Shown: positions 9,644-19,316 of the stretch, one piece after another
How positions within the stretch are numbered: the stretch's first letter is position 1
Layout: each line of letters opens with the position of its first letter
Assembly (NCBI RefSeq): GCF_008629695.1
Contig: NZ_VWSH01000003.1
Span: forward strand, 805,356-869,355
From: Taibaiella lutea
Lineage (GTDB): Bacteria > Bacteroidota > Bacteroidia > Chitinophagales > Chitinophagaceae
Direction: 5' to 3'
Length of the DNA: 64,000 bases
Position numbers and translations under genes: made by a program
Notes under the pieces: model-generated
What the model was told of the DNA's origin: nothing
The model's input: only the letters and a program-made list of their open reading frames with translations
Databases searched by the model: none

Positions 9644-9651
9644 TACCTTTG
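9644..9651 (+). promoter_or_regulatory. Candidate -7 box (TACCTTTG) inside the polysaccharide locus
   Basis: TACCTTTG matches the Bacteroidota -7 consensus TAnnTTTG and lies 35 bases before the next start codon, in one of the longer gaps of the cluster (9616-9686). A good -33 TTG was not seen at the usual distance, so this internal promoter is tentative. Confidence 0.3.
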
Positions 9652-9686
9652 CTCAGGTTGATGTACAAAACTAAGTAAAACAACAC

Positions 9687-10688
9687 ATGAAGATAGCTTT
9701 AATCGGAAGTAAAGATTATGACAGTTTGGAATATCATATTAATGATTCGTTGACTTTTCTTGGTCACGAAGTTTTTCATATTGATATTAAAGATGTAATC
9801 AGACTTCCTTATCGCTACAACTACTGGGCCGTAAGACTCTTTCCGAAATACGATGCCCAAATATTTAAAAGAATAGCTGATAAGGTAATTGAACAAAAGC
9901 CCGATTTGGTAATTGCTACTTATCGATTTATACATCCTGATTGCATAAGAGCTATAAAGGAAAATTTATCAAATGTAAAGGCAATACATATAAATCCTGA
10001 TGCACTTACTACGTTTGAACATCAGCAAGTATTTGCATCGCCTTATGACGCCTTTTTTACAAAGGACCATTATATTGTTCATTTTATGAGAGATAAAATG
10101 AAACTAAATGCTTTTTATTTGCCCGAAGCACTAAACGCAAGAGTGCATAAGCCATTAGATAGAAACAGAGAAGAAATAGAAAAAGAGATTGATATTGATG
10201 TAACAGCTTTTGGTACTATGTATCCTTATCGTGCAAAAATGGTAAGCGAATTAATTAAAGCCGGAGTAAATGTTTCTTTATTTGGTGTGCCGGACAAAAG
10301 ATTTCCTTTACCGGAAATAACAAAGAATTTCAGGAATGAATATATAACAGGTAATAGAAAAGCGGAGGTTTTATATGGTTCTAAAATTATTTTTAACAAC
10401 TTTCATTATGCCGAAATAGAATCTGCTAATGCAAAGTTTTTTGAAATAAACGGCATTGGAGGATTTCAACTTTGTGATTATAGAGCTGTACTGAAAGAAT
10501 ATTCAGCAATAGATGTAGAGAAAGTAACTTTTGTAACTATTGATGAAGCTATTGAAAAAGTAAAATATTATCTGACACACCCGCAAGAACGATACAATAT
10601 TGCTAAGACTCAAATGCAGCATTTTCATAATAATCATACTTATGAACATCGCATGAAATATATATTTGAAATGATAAATAGTATTTAA
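9687..10688 (+). CDS. CgeB-like glycosyltransferase
   Basis: The 333-residue protein has an N-terminal Rossmann-like strand (MKIALIGSKDYDSLEYHI) and a C-terminal segment (HYAEIESANAKFFEI, then GGFQLCDYR). That pattern is typical of the CgeB/DUF3880 type of GT-B glycosyltransferases, in which the family has an N-R-E-like motif followed by a GG-F/L-L strand. It probably contributes one glycosidic linkage. A 71-base gap with a candidate -7 box lies upstream, and the polymerase gene begins three bases after its stop codon. Confidence 0.7.
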   Translation: MKIALIGSKDYDSLEYHINDSLTFLGHEVFHIDIKDVIRLPYRYNYWAVRLFPKYDAQIFKRIADKVIEQKPDLVIATYRFIHPDCIRAIKENLSNVKAIHINPDALTTFEHQQVFASPYDAFFTKDHYIVHFMRDKMKLNAFYLPEALNARVHKPLDRNREEIEKEIDIDVTAFGTMYPYRAKMVSELIKAGVNVSLFGVPDKRFPLPEITKNFRNEYITGNRKAEVLYGSKIIFNNFHYAEIESANAKFFEINGIGGFQLCDYRAVLKEYSAIDVEKVTFVTIDEAIEKVKYYLTHPQERYNIAKTQMQHFHNNHTYEHRMKYIFEMINSI

Positions 10689-10691
10689 GCG

Positions 10692-11789
10692 ATGTTCATA
10701 TACTTCTTTGTTATATTCACGTTGTCTTTTTTTGCAATTATTGAAGTAAATATTCAGGAATATTTTAAAAAGAAAACGGTAGATATTTTTTTCATTCCAA
10801 TTACATGGCTACTGATAGTAGGGATGATGGCGCTTCGATGGGATATGGGGACTGACTGGAAACCTTACTTAAGTTTTTTTGAAAGATTTGCTAACTGGGA
10901 AGAGTTTTATAACGGACCGCCGATCTTTGAAAAAGGCTTCTGGTTGTTGAATATTTTCGCAAAAAATATTTATAATAACTATACTTTTTTGTTATTTATC
11001 ATAGAAGGTACGTTTTTCACGCTTTTGTTTAGGTTTTTTAAATTTTCTACCCCTTATGTTTTGTTATGCATATTGTTATATTTTGGTCTTAATATAGGTA
11101 TTACAGGATCCCACAGGCAACTTTTAGCACTGGTAATATGCCTTTCAGGGTTGAAAAGTTTAATAGAAGGTAATAAACTAAAATTTATTGGATTAGTCAT
11201 CCTTGCCTTTTTCTTTCATGCTTCAGCTTTGCTTTTCCTAATCTTTTTATTTCTAAACATTAGTATTCCGATTGCAATAATTATAACTGTTATTGGTGCT
11301 TGTTTTATTATAGGCCAGACGAAGTTACCGTTTGTTATATTTTCTTCTTTAGCAGGAATAAGTGAACATAATGCGGAAAAAGTTGATGCTTATATTAAAA
11401 GTGCCGAAAGCGAACTGTCAAGGGCGCAGGTATCAACAATGGGGATAGTAAAGAAAATTCTATTGCCATCTATATTCTTGCTTACAAGAAAAAAAATTGT
11501 AGAAAAATATAAATACTATAACTATTTTTTAAATGGATATCTTTTTGGTGTAGCTTTTTATTTTTTATTTTTTAAAAGTTTGTTGGTAATGGTAAGCCGT
11601 GGGAGTTTATACTTTAATAGCATGGAACCTATATTACTTTCCTTACAGCTTTCTATCATAAAAGACAAGAAAATAAAAAACATAGTTTTATTTGCGCTTT
11701 GCCTATTTGCTATAGTATTCTTTTTCCAGTCTATCAAGTCATATCCTGACTTGTTTATACCTTATAAAAGTGTATTCGAGAAAGAGTAG
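10692..11789 (+). CDS. wzy: EpsG/Wzy-type polysaccharide polymerase
   Basis: This 365-residue protein has about ten hydrophobic helices and two EpsG-family signatures: the periplasmic loop RWDMGTDWKPYLSFF (about residues 50-64) and a conserved SHRQLLAL helix start. EpsG-like proteins are the polymerases that join repeat units in the periplasm in many Bacteroidota and Firmicutes loci. Together with the Wzx flippase it indicates a Wzx/Wzy-dependent pathway. It starts three bases after the CgeB-like gene, so coupling is likely. Confidence 0.75.
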   Translation: MFIYFFVIFTLSFFAIIEVNIQEYFKKKTVDIFFIPITWLLIVGMMALRWDMGTDWKPYLSFFERFANWEEFYNGPPIFEKGFWLLNIFAKNIYNNYTFLLFIIEGTFFTLLFRFFKFSTPYVLLCILLYFGLNIGITGSHRQLLALVICLSGLKSLIEGNKLKFIGLVILAFFFHASALLFLIFLFLNISIPIAIIITVIGACFIIGQTKLPFVIFSSLAGISEHNAEKVDAYIKSAESELSRAQVSTMGIVKKILLPSIFLLTRKKIVEKYKYYNYFLNGYLFGVAFYFLFFKSLLVMVSRGSLYFNSMEPILLSLQLSIIKDKKIKNIVLFALCLFAIVFFFQSIKSYPDLFIPYKSVFEKE

Positions 11790-11830
11790 AAGATTGAAAA
11801 TTTCGAATTATTAGACGCGAGTCGTAAACT

Positions 11831-12886
11831 ATGAATATCATTTACTTTGGAAACGGGTCCTTTAAAGCTCACAAAAGGGGAATAGAGAATGTCATTGATA
11901 TTCAAATCAAGTCTGTGCCTTTTAAAAAAATCTATTACCTCCATTGGGGAAGCAGCAACACATCATATAAACATGAGAAATACATTTGCATCTCTCTCAA
12001 AAATTCATTCACTCTTTTTTTTGCCATTAATAAAATTTTAAAAAGAATTAAATCTCCTGACACAATAATTCATTCGCATAATCCGCTAATGAGTTTTTGT
12101 TACCTGGGTAAAACGGATATTTTTTCTGTTCACGACGGACTTTTTTATCAGGCTAAGAGTGAAGGAGCCGGCTTATTTAAATTATTTGCCTTTTATTTAA
12201 TTGAAAAAGTAAATTATCGAAGAGCAGGAATCGTTCATTTCATTTCGGTATTTACCAAAAAAATGAGTCTTTTTGGAAATAAAAGCAATTATTGCATTAT
12301 TCCAAACACTTCATTTATGGAACAGGATGTAGTTATGGACGAGCTTAGGCCAAATCTTCCTCTTGATGATATTGAAAATAAAATAATTAACGTACTATCT
12401 GTACGCAGTATAGAAGAGAGAGCCCGATTCGATTTACTATTGGCTGTTGCACAAAAGTTGAAGAAAACGCATCAATTTACTGTTGCTGGTAAAGGGCCTC
12501 TATTAGAATTTTATAAAAATGAAGTAATCAGAAAAGGCATTAAAAATCTGGAATTTCTTGGGTTTGTTTCTGATGCACAACTTAAGACATTATATAAACA
12601 AACGGATTTAGTGCTTACCCTGGCTCAATATGGCGAAGGGTTTGGACTTCCGATTATAGAAGGTTATTTGTTTAATAAACCGGTATATGCTTCGGATGTA
12701 TGTGCAATGCCGGAAGTAATCATTAATAACGATTATATATTTGACAATACTACTGAATCCATAGTGGCAAAACTGCAACAACCAAAATTTATGAGTGGAA
12801 TGGCGTATCGTTTGTATTATGATAATAAATATGCTAATGGTATTATTTTGCAACAAGTTAAGAATTTGTATGAAACAATTCTTTAA
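11831..12886 (+). CDS. GT4 glycosyltransferase
   Basis: The 351-residue protein carries a typical GT4 C-terminal half. VLSVRSIEERARFDLLL and the FTVAGKGPLLEFY strand are followed by KNLEFLGFVSD and then YGEGFGLPIIEGYLFNKPVY, the E-x7-E donor-site pattern with both glutamates. The N-terminal half contains a HSHNPLMSF segment on the acceptor side. Sugar specificity is unknown. It lies between the polymerase and another transferase in the same direction with short gaps of about 41 bases each. Confidence 0.8.
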   Translation: MNIIYFGNGSFKAHKRGIENVIDIQIKSVPFKKIYYLHWGSSNTSYKHEKYICISLKNSFTLFFAINKILKRIKSPDTIIHSHNPLMSFCYLGKTDIFSVHDGLFYQAKSEGAGLFKLFAFYLIEKVNYRRAGIVHFISVFTKKMSLFGNKSNYCIIPNTSFMEQDVVMDELRPNLPLDDIENKIINVLSVRSIEERARFDLLLAVAQKLKKTHQFTVAGKGPLLEFYKNEVIRKGIKNLEFLGFVSDAQLKTLYKQTDLVLTLAQYGEGFGLPIIEGYLFNKPVYASDVCAMPEVIINNDYIFDNTTESIVAKLQQPKFMSGMAYRLYYDNKYANGIILQQVKNLYETIL

Positions 12887-12928
12887 TTTCGTTCTTCCTC
12901 CTTCAATCTGATTGCAGTATTCATATAA

Positions 12929-14059
12929 ATGGGTCAATTTAAATACAATATCTTTATCAATGCCACTGCCATACAACCGGGTGGTGGGCACACTATATTA
13001 TTACAGTTTCTTAAAGCTTATACCGAACACCCTTTACCCGATACAAGGGTTTTTGTATTTAATAGCATTGGACTTAAAGATTACTTATCTCCGGAAATCA
13101 TTTCGGTAGAAATGCCCATTTTTAATTTTCTACAACGCATTTATTGGGATTCGGCAGGTATGAAACAATGGGCTTCTAAAAACAATATAAGGCCTGATCT
13201 CCTATTATCGTTTCAAAATACAGGTGTCCGTTTTCCGGGTATTCCGCAAATTATATATTTACAACAGAGCATCCCTTTTACAAAACATCAATGGAATCCA
13301 TTTAAAAAAGGACAACGTAACTTGTGGAGGTATAAAAATATTTATTCATTTTTCATTGGGCTTTATCTTTTCAAATACACGCATGTTGTTGTCCAGACGA
13401 AATGGATGAAGCAAGCATTTCTGAAGAAATTCAATACCCATAATCCTGAAAAGGTGCATGTGTTTTCTCCGGAAATTGATATAGTCGATGTTAATGAAAT
13501 TCATGTTGAGGATTTTGATGCCATTGAGCCGTCTACATTCAACTTTTTTTATCCGGCCACATCTTTCATTTATAAAAATCACATTGAAATAATAAAAGCT
13601 TTTGCTGCAATCAAAAAGGAAAACAAGCTTGGAAACATACGATGTTATTTCACAATATCCTTCGATGAATTAAGCAAAGAAGCGCAGCAGCTTATTATAA
13701 TCAATGAACTTTATTCAAATTTTGTATTTTTGGGTGCGCTATCGCTCAGACAGGTATATTACTATTACACGAGTTTAGATGCGTTGATTTTTCCAAGTTA
13801 TATTGAAACTATCGGACTTCCTTTGATAGAAAGTGCAGGTTGTGGGCTGCCCATTCTGGTGGCTGATGAACCTTATTCAAGAGAAGTTTTGAAAAGCTAT
13901 GACAATGTAAGGTATGCAAAGACAAAGGACACCGATGATTGGAAAAACAAGATATACGAGGTTTTAGAATTAAAGAAAACATATCCCCAAAAAATCAGGA
14001 TATCAGAAGAAGGTTGGCAAAACATGCTTCAGCTGACTGAATTCTTGATAAAGACATAA
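12929..14059 (+). CDS. GT4 glycosyltransferase
   Basis: The 376-residue protein opens with INATAIQPGGGHTILLQF, a glycine-rich acceptor-side loop. Its C-terminal half contains FFYPATSFIYKNH, FVFLGALSLRQV and LIFPSYIETIGLPLIESAGCG, the family-4 E-x7-E region. This is a repeat-unit glycosyltransferase of unknown donor. Its stop codon is three bases before the fnlA start, tying it to the UDP-L-FucNAc genes that follow. Confidence 0.8.
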   Translation: MGQFKYNIFINATAIQPGGGHTILLQFLKAYTEHPLPDTRVFVFNSIGLKDYLSPEIISVEMPIFNFLQRIYWDSAGMKQWASKNNIRPDLLLSFQNTGVRFPGIPQIIYLQQSIPFTKHQWNPFKKGQRNLWRYKNIYSFFIGLYLFKYTHVVVQTKWMKQAFLKKFNTHNPEKVHVFSPEIDIVDVNEIHVEDFDAIEPSTFNFFYPATSFIYKNHIEIIKAFAAIKKENKLGNIRCYFTISFDELSKEAQQLIIINELYSNFVFLGALSLRQVYYYYTSLDALIFPSYIETIGLPLIESAGCGLPILVADEPYSREVLKSYDNVRYAKTKDTDDWKNKIYEVLELKKTYPQKIRISEEGWQNMLQLTEFLIKT

Positions 14060-14062
14060 AAG

Positions 14063-15100
14063 ATGTTACAAAACAAAATATTGCTTATAACGGGAGGGAC
14101 AGGTTCCTTTGGGAACGCGGTGCTTCAGCGATTTTTACATACCGACCATTTCAGCGAAATCAGAATTTTTAGCAGGGACGAGAAGAAACAACATGATATG
14201 AGGATTGCAATGAACAATCCGAAACTGAAATTCTATATTGGTGATGTAAGAGATTATAATAGCGTTGAAATGGCAATGAGAGGTGTCGATTATGTTTTTC
14301 ATGCCGCCGCATTAAAACAGGTTCCCTCTTGTGAATTTTTTCCGATGGAAGCCACCAAAACCAATGTTTTTGGTACGCAAAATACCATTGATGCAGCTAT
14401 TGCCAACAATGTAAAAAAAGTTATTTGCCTTAGCACCGATAAAGCTGCCTATCCGATTAACGCAATGGGCATTTCTAAAGCATTAATGGAAAAGGTAGCT
14501 ATTGCTTCATCCAGAAATCTTAAAGAAGATGCCACAACCGTTTGCCTTACCCGTTATGGAAATGTAATGGCCTCCAGAGGTTCGGTCATACCACTGTTTT
14601 TAGATCAAATCAAAAAAGGAGAACCATTAACAATAACAGATCCCAATATGACACGGTTTTTGATGTCATTGGAAGAAGCTGTTGATTTGGTGCTTTTTGC
14701 TTTTGAAAATGGCAAGCAGGGCGATTTGTTTGTACATAAGGCACCTGCGGCTACAATCGGCGACCTTGCCAATGCTATTTTAGCCTTAAGCAATACTTCG
14801 AATGAAATTAAAATAATTGGTACGAGGCATGGAGAAAAGCTATATGAAACACTTTGTACACGTGAAGAAATGACAAAGGCCGAAGATCTTGGCAAGTTTT
14901 ATAGAATTCCTGCCGATAACAGGGATTTGAATTATAACCAATATTTTTCCGAAGGGGAAGCCGAAATGGCAACTGTCGAAGATTTTCACTCACATAATAC
15001 AGAACGCTTAAATGTAAATCAGGTTAAAGAGCTGCTTAAAGAACTTCCTATTATCAGAAAGCAAATATTCGGTGAAGCAATTACCTATGATTCATTTTAA
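14063..15100 (+). CDS. fnlA: UDP-GlcNAc 4,6-dehydratase/5-epimerase (FnlA/CapE/WbjB type)
   Basis: This 345-residue short-chain dehydrogenase starts the UDP-N-acetyl-L-fucosamine pathway. The NAD(P)-binding motif GGTGSFG is at residues 11-17. The substrate region LKQVPSCEFFPMEA and the CLSTDKAAYPINAMGISK segment show the catalytic lysine with Met in the position of the usual Tyr, as described for CapE-like enzymes. The C-terminal SHNTERLNV segment is also typical. The next two genes provide the 2-epimerase and reductase steps, which supports the pathway call. Confidence 0.85.
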   Translation: MLQNKILLITGGTGSFGNAVLQRFLHTDHFSEIRIFSRDEKKQHDMRIAMNNPKLKFYIGDVRDYNSVEMAMRGVDYVFHAAALKQVPSCEFFPMEATKTNVFGTQNTIDAAIANNVKKVICLSTDKAAYPINAMGISKALMEKVAIASSRNLKEDATTVCLTRYGNVMASRGSVIPLFLDQIKKGEPLTITDPNMTRFLMSLEEAVDLVLFAFENGKQGDLFVHKAPAATIGDLANAILALSNTSNEIKIIGTRHGEKLYETLCTREEMTKAEDLGKFYRIPADNRDLNYNQYFSEGEAEMATVEDFHSHNTERLNVNQVKELLKELPIIRKQIFGEAITYDSF

Positions 15101-15130
15101 GTAACAATTTTATTCTGTAAAGATTTAGTA

Positions 15131-16258
15131 ATGACAAAATTAAAAGTTGCTACCGTAGTCGGTACCCGCCCTGAAATAATCCGGTTGGCGGAATGTATTA
15201 AGAAGTGTGACCAATACTTTGATCATGTTTTGATTCATACCGGCCAGAACTATGATTATACGCTTAATGAAATTTTTTTCGAAGATTTACAGCTGCGCAA
15301 ACCTGATTATTTCTTAAATGTTGCAGGTGAAAACCTGGGGCAAACTATTGGGAACGTTATTGCCAAATCATACGAAATATTAGCAGCAGAAATGCCGGAT
15401 GCTTTGCTGGTTTTAGGTGATACCAACAGTGTGTTATGTACTATTGCAGCGAAAAGATTGAAAATTCCGATTTTCCACATGGAAGCAGGAAACAGATGTT
15501 TTGATCAGAATGTTCCGGAAGAAATTAACAGGAAAATTTCAGATCATATCAGTGATATTAATCTGACATATACAGAACACAGCAGGCGTTATTTGCTAAG
15601 TGAAGGATTTAGAAAAGACCATGTATTTGTTACCGGCTCACCACTTAGGGAAGTGCTTTCAAAATACCAATCTAAGATTAACGGCAGCGATGTGCTAAGC
15701 AAGTTAAAACTTGAAAAGGAAAAATATTTTGTAGTAAGCGCACATCGCGAAGAAAATATTGACCTGAAGAATCATTTCGAAATTTTAGTTGAAAGTTTGA
15801 ATGCTGTTGCAGAACAATACCAGCTTCCTATCATTTTCTCTACACATCCGCGCACTCAAAAACGGATTGAAGCGAACGGAACTACCTTTCATCCATTAAT
15901 TACAAATATCGCTCCTCTTGGATTTTTCGATTATGTACACCTGCAGCAGAATGCTTATGTTGTTTTGTCTGACAGCGGTACTATAAGTGAAGAATCTGCT
16001 ATGATGAACTTTCCGGCGGTAAGTATCCGGACCAGTACAGAACGACCTGAAGCGGTTGACGCAGGTACTATTGTTTTAGGCGGTATTTCAAAGGATCAGA
16101 TTTTAAATGCAATAGAGATTACAAAAGGGCTTTCCATAAACAAGGATACAAAACTGCCATGGGAATATACCGTAGAAAATACTTCAGAGAGAGTTATAAA
16201 AGTGATTCAAAGTTATACGCCTATTATAAATAAGGTAATTTGGGACAAGGCTAATTAG
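15131..16258 (+). CDS. fnlC: UDP-HexNAc 2-epimerase (FnlC/CapG/WecB-like)
   Basis: The 375-residue enzyme is a non-hydrolysing UDP-N-acetylglucosamine 2-epimerase-fold protein. It shows VVGTRPEIIRL (residues 9-19), HTGQNYD, LVLGDTNSV, HMEAGNRCFD, PEEINRKISDHISD, and the C-terminal SDSGTISEESA motif. In the FnlA-FnlB-FnlC pathway the enzyme performs the last epimerisation to UDP-N-acetyl-L-fucosamine. The alternative, a WecB-type UDP-ManNAc route, is less likely given the neighbours on both sides. It is 30 bases downstream of fnlA and six bases before the reductase gene. Confidence 0.85.
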   Translation: MTKLKVATVVGTRPEIIRLAECIKKCDQYFDHVLIHTGQNYDYTLNEIFFEDLQLRKPDYFLNVAGENLGQTIGNVIAKSYEILAAEMPDALLVLGDTNSVLCTIAAKRLKIPIFHMEAGNRCFDQNVPEEINRKISDHISDINLTYTEHSRRYLLSEGFRKDHVFVTGSPLREVLSKYQSKINGSDVLSKLKLEKEKYFVVSAHREENIDLKNHFEILVESLNAVAEQYQLPIIFSTHPRTQKRIEANGTTFHPLITNIAPLGFFDYVHLQQNAYVVLSDSGTISEESAMMNFPAVSIRTSTERPEAVDAGTIVLGGISKDQILNAIEITKGLSINKDTKLPWEYTVENTSERVIKVIQSYTPIINKVIWDKAN

Positions 16259-16264
16259 TTTTCT

Positions 16265-17125
16265 ATGGAAAAGGTTTTAGTAATCGGTGCAAAAGGAATG
16301 GCAGGACATGTTGTAAAAACATATCTTGAAACAACCGGAAGATATGAAGTGTGGGGTATTGCAAGAAATATCAATGAGTCGGCTAATGAAATTAGCCTGG
16401 ATGTAAGCAGGGAAAAAGAATTGGAAGATGTTATAAAAAAGCATCAATTCGATTATGTTATAAACTGTATTGGCATTCTTAATAAAGATGCAGAAGACAA
16501 TCCTTATAAAGCCATTTGGTACAACAGTTATTTCCCTCATCTGTTAGAAAAGTGGGGAGCAGAACTGCGATTTAAACTAATTCATATCAGTACAGATTGT
16601 GTTTTTTCAGGGAAAGGAAATGGCGGATATACGGAATCCTCATTTAAAGACGGAATCGGATATTACGCCCAATCCAAAGCATTGGGAGAAGTGGATAATG
16701 ATAAAGATCTGACTATAAGAACTTCTATTGTAGGACCCGAATTAAAATCAGATGGAATTGGTTTATTTCATTGGTTTATGCAACAAGAAAAGCCAATAAA
16801 AGGATATGTCCATGCTTATTGGTCAGGCGTTACAACTATAGTTTTGGCGCAGGCAATCGATCAGGCAATTCAACAAAATCTGAAAGGCTTGTTTCAGCTT
16901 ACCAACAATCAGAAAATCTCAAAATTTGACTTAATAAGTTTATTCAACAATCAGTTCAGAGGCGGTAAACTTGAAATAAGCCCGGACGCAAACTATAAAG
17001 TAGATAAAAGTTTAGTAAGCACGAGAAACGATTTTGACTTTAAAGTGCCTGATTACGAAACGATGGTTTTGGAAATGAATAAATGGATGCAACAACATCA
17101 GGAAACCTATAGGAATTACAAATGA
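16265..17125 (+). CDS. fnlB: RmlD-like NAD(P)-dependent 4-keto-sugar reductase (FnlB role)
   Basis: This 286-residue extended SDR begins with the nucleotide-binding loop GAKGMAGHV (residues 8-16). It has the RmlD-like stretch YVINCIGILNKDAED, HISTDCVFSGKG with the catalytic Ser/Thr region, and YYAQSKALGE with the YxxxK-type catalytic pair. Between fnlA-fnlC and a WbuB-like transferase it fits the reductase step to the 6-deoxy amino sugar. Unlike S. aureus CapF it has no C-terminal cupin domain. Its stop codon overlaps the next start in ATGA. Confidence 0.75.
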   Translation: MEKVLVIGAKGMAGHVVKTYLETTGRYEVWGIARNINESANEISLDVSREKELEDVIKKHQFDYVINCIGILNKDAEDNPYKAIWYNSYFPHLLEKWGAELRFKLIHISTDCVFSGKGNGGYTESSFKDGIGYYAQSKALGEVDNDKDLTIRTSIVGPELKSDGIGLFHWFMQQEKPIKGYVHAYWSGVTTIVLAQAIDQAIQQNLKGLFQLTNNQKISKFDLISLFNNQFRGGKLEISPDANYKVDKSLVSTRNDFDFKVPDYETMVLEMNKWMQQHQETYRNYK

Positions 17126-18330
17126 AAATATTAATTGTCTCTCAATATTTTTGGCCGGAAAGCTTTAAGATAAATGACCTGGCACTTGGACTTAAAGAAA
17201 GAGGGCATGAAGTAACAATCTTTACCGGTAAGCCAAATTATCCGAAAGGAGCATTTTACGAAGGATATTCATTCTGGAAGAAAGCCGATGAATATTGGGA
17301 AGGTATAAAAATTTACAGAAGTAATCTGTTGCCAAGAGGCAAAGGCGGCGGATTGCGTTTAATGGCCAATTATTTATCGTTCGCTTTTTTTGCATCTGTT
17401 AAAGCCTTTTTCCAGAAGGGAGACTTTGATGCGATATTGGTTTATGAGCCGTCTCCTATTACTGTTGGTATTCCTGCTATTGCTTTAGGGAAAAAACTGA
17501 AAGTACCTGTATATTTTTGGGTACAGGACTTATGGCCTGAAAGCATTTCAGCGGCAGGGCAAATAAATAATAAACTGATACTTAATACCGCAAATGCAAT
17601 TACGAAATGGATATATAAACATAGCAAAAAGGTCTTAATCCAATCAGAAGCCTTCACTGAGTATATTACTAATCAAGGTGTTCCTTTAGAAAAATTGGTT
17701 TATTATCCTAATTCCACAGAATCTTATTATAAGCCGGTAATGCCTTCCGATGAAATTAAAAATCTGTTACCGAAAGATGGCTTTATTGTTTTGTTTGCAG
17801 GCAATATAGGAGAATGCCAGGATTTTGAAACAACTGTTGAAGCCGCAAGATTAGTAATCGAAAAAGAAAAGAAAATTCATTTCGTGATTTTAGGTGATGG
17901 GCGAAAGAAAAAATTTGTAGAAGAGCAAGTGAGTAAATACAACCTTCAGAATAACTTCCATCTTTTAGGTAGTTTCTCTTCACAGACTATGCCAGCGTTC
18001 TTTGCTTGCGCAGATGCACTTCTCGTTACACTCGGAGATGACAGAATTTTCGATCTGACCATTCCGTCAAAAGTTCAATCTTATCTGGCATGTGGAAAAG
18101 CAATTATAGGATCTTTAAACGGAGAGGGAGCAAAAGTAATTGAAACCGCAAACGCGGGAGTCGTTGCTCCGGCCGGCCATCCTGAAAAATTAGCAGCGAA
18201 AATTCTTGAACTTTTCAATACTGATCCTGAAACGCGTGCAAAGATGGGAAAAGAAGGAAGACAATTCTTTAATGAAAATTTTGAAAGAGAGTTGTTACTT
18301 GACAGGCTTGTGGAGATTTTGAAGAAATAA
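17122..18330 (+). CDS. wbuB: WbuB-like glycosyltransferase (likely L-FucNAc transferase)
   Basis: The 402-residue GT4 enzyme starts KILIVSQYFWPESFKINDLA and continues with FTGKPNYPKG, RSNLLPRGKGGG and YFWVQDLWPESI, all typical of the WbuB/WbpH-like group. The donor-site half includes FAGNIGECQDFET and PSKVQSYLACGKAIIGS. In E. coli O26-type clusters wbuB sits directly after the fnl genes and is taken as the L-FucNAc transferase; the same gene order and an ATGA overlap with the reductase support that inference here. Confidence 0.75.
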   Translation: MKILIVSQYFWPESFKINDLALGLKERGHEVTIFTGKPNYPKGAFYEGYSFWKKADEYWEGIKIYRSNLLPRGKGGGLRLMANYLSFAFFASVKAFFQKGDFDAILVYEPSPITVGIPAIALGKKLKVPVYFWVQDLWPESISAAGQINNKLILNTANAITKWIYKHSKKVLIQSEAFTEYITNQGVPLEKLVYYPNSTESYYKPVMPSDEIKNLLPKDGFIVLFAGNIGECQDFETTVEAARLVIEKEKKIHFVILGDGRKKKFVEEQVSKYNLQNNFHLLGSFSSQTMPAFFACADALLVTLGDDRIFDLTIPSKVQSYLACGKAIIGSLNGEGAKVIETANAGVVAPAGHPEKLAAKILELFNTDPETRAKMGKEGRQFFNENFERELLLDRLVEILKK

Positions 18331-18360
18331 ATATTGCATCCATTAAAAATATTTTTTGCC

Positions 18361-19269
18361 ATGACTAACCTCATCGTTACAGGTTCCAATGGATTTGTCG
18401 GAATAAATTTATGTCCTTACTTACAAGTCCAGGGGTTCAATATTTTTCCTTTAAACCTTAGGCAAATTGATTGGGCTGCTAATGTCAACATGCAGGCAGA
18501 CGCCATTATTCATCTTGCAGGCAAAGCACATGATCTTTCTAATACTTCACATGCAGATGAATACTTTAAAATAAATACAGATCTCACGATTGCTTTGTTT
18601 GATATATTTTTAAAAAGCAATGCACGTGATTTTATCTATTTCAGCAGTGTAAAGGCTGCTGCCGATACAGTTACAGATGTTTTAAAAGAAAATGATAATC
18701 CCAGTCCCGTTACACCCTATGGTCAATCAAAACTTAAGGCGGAAAAATATTTATTAAGTCAAAAATTGCCCGAAGGAAAAAGGCTTTTTATACTTCGTCC
18801 CTGCATGATTCACGGGCCCGGGAATAAAGGCAATCTAAATCTCCTCTATAAATTTGTATCCAGGGGAATTCCTTATCCGCTGGCTGCTTTTCAAAACAGG
18901 AGATCTTTCCTGAGTATCGATAACCTTTGTTATGTAATTGATTCAATCCTGAAAGATGAAAATATTCCATCAGGAATATATAATCTTGCAGATGATGATG
19001 CTTTATCAACTAACGAAGTTGTGAGTATAATTGCAACAACACTACATAAGAAACCAAGATTATGGAGCATCTCTGCATCTCTGCTGAATGGTGTGGCAAA
19101 AGTCGGAGATGTTTTAAAACTACCTTTGAATAAAGAGCGTTTAAAAAAACTCACGGAAAACTATATTGTTTCCAATCAGAAAATTAAAGATGCTTTGAAT
19201 ATAAAAGCCTTGCCGGTTTCTTCAAAAGACGGATTGAAGAAAACAATTCAAAGCTTCTTATCCAAATAA
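18361..19269 (+). CDS. NAD-dependent epimerase/reductase (WbpV-like SDR)
   Basis: This 302-residue extended SDR has the cofactor loop TGSNGFVG (residues 6-13), IIHLAGKAHD, the catalytic-Ser segment YFSSVKAA and the YxxxK pair in TPYGQSKLKAE. It resembles WbpV/WreQ-type enzymes that reduce a UDP-4-keto-6-deoxy-HexNAc to give D-FucNAc or D-QuiNAc, often the first sugar added to the lipid carrier by the neighbouring initiating transferase. An in-frame TTG at 18334 would add nine residues; the ATG at 18361 is chosen because it opens directly with the Rossmann strand. Confidence 0.7.
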   Translation: MTNLIVTGSNGFVGINLCPYLQVQGFNIFPLNLRQIDWAANVNMQADAIIHLAGKAHDLSNTSHADEYFKINTDLTIALFDIFLKSNARDFIYFSSVKAAADTVTDVLKENDNPSPVTPYGQSKLKAEKYLLSQKLPEGKRLFILRPCMIHGPGNKGNLNLLYKFVSRGIPYPLAAFQNRRSFLSIDNLCYVIDSILKDENIPSGIYNLADDDALSTNEVVSIIATTLHKKPRLWSISASLLNGVAKVGDVLKLPLNKERLKKLTENYIVSNQKIKDALNIKALPVSSKDGLKKTIQSFLSK

Positions 19270-19316
19270 TATTAATTTAGCGGCAATAAATAAGGGAAGA
19301 GATTCAACATAATTCC

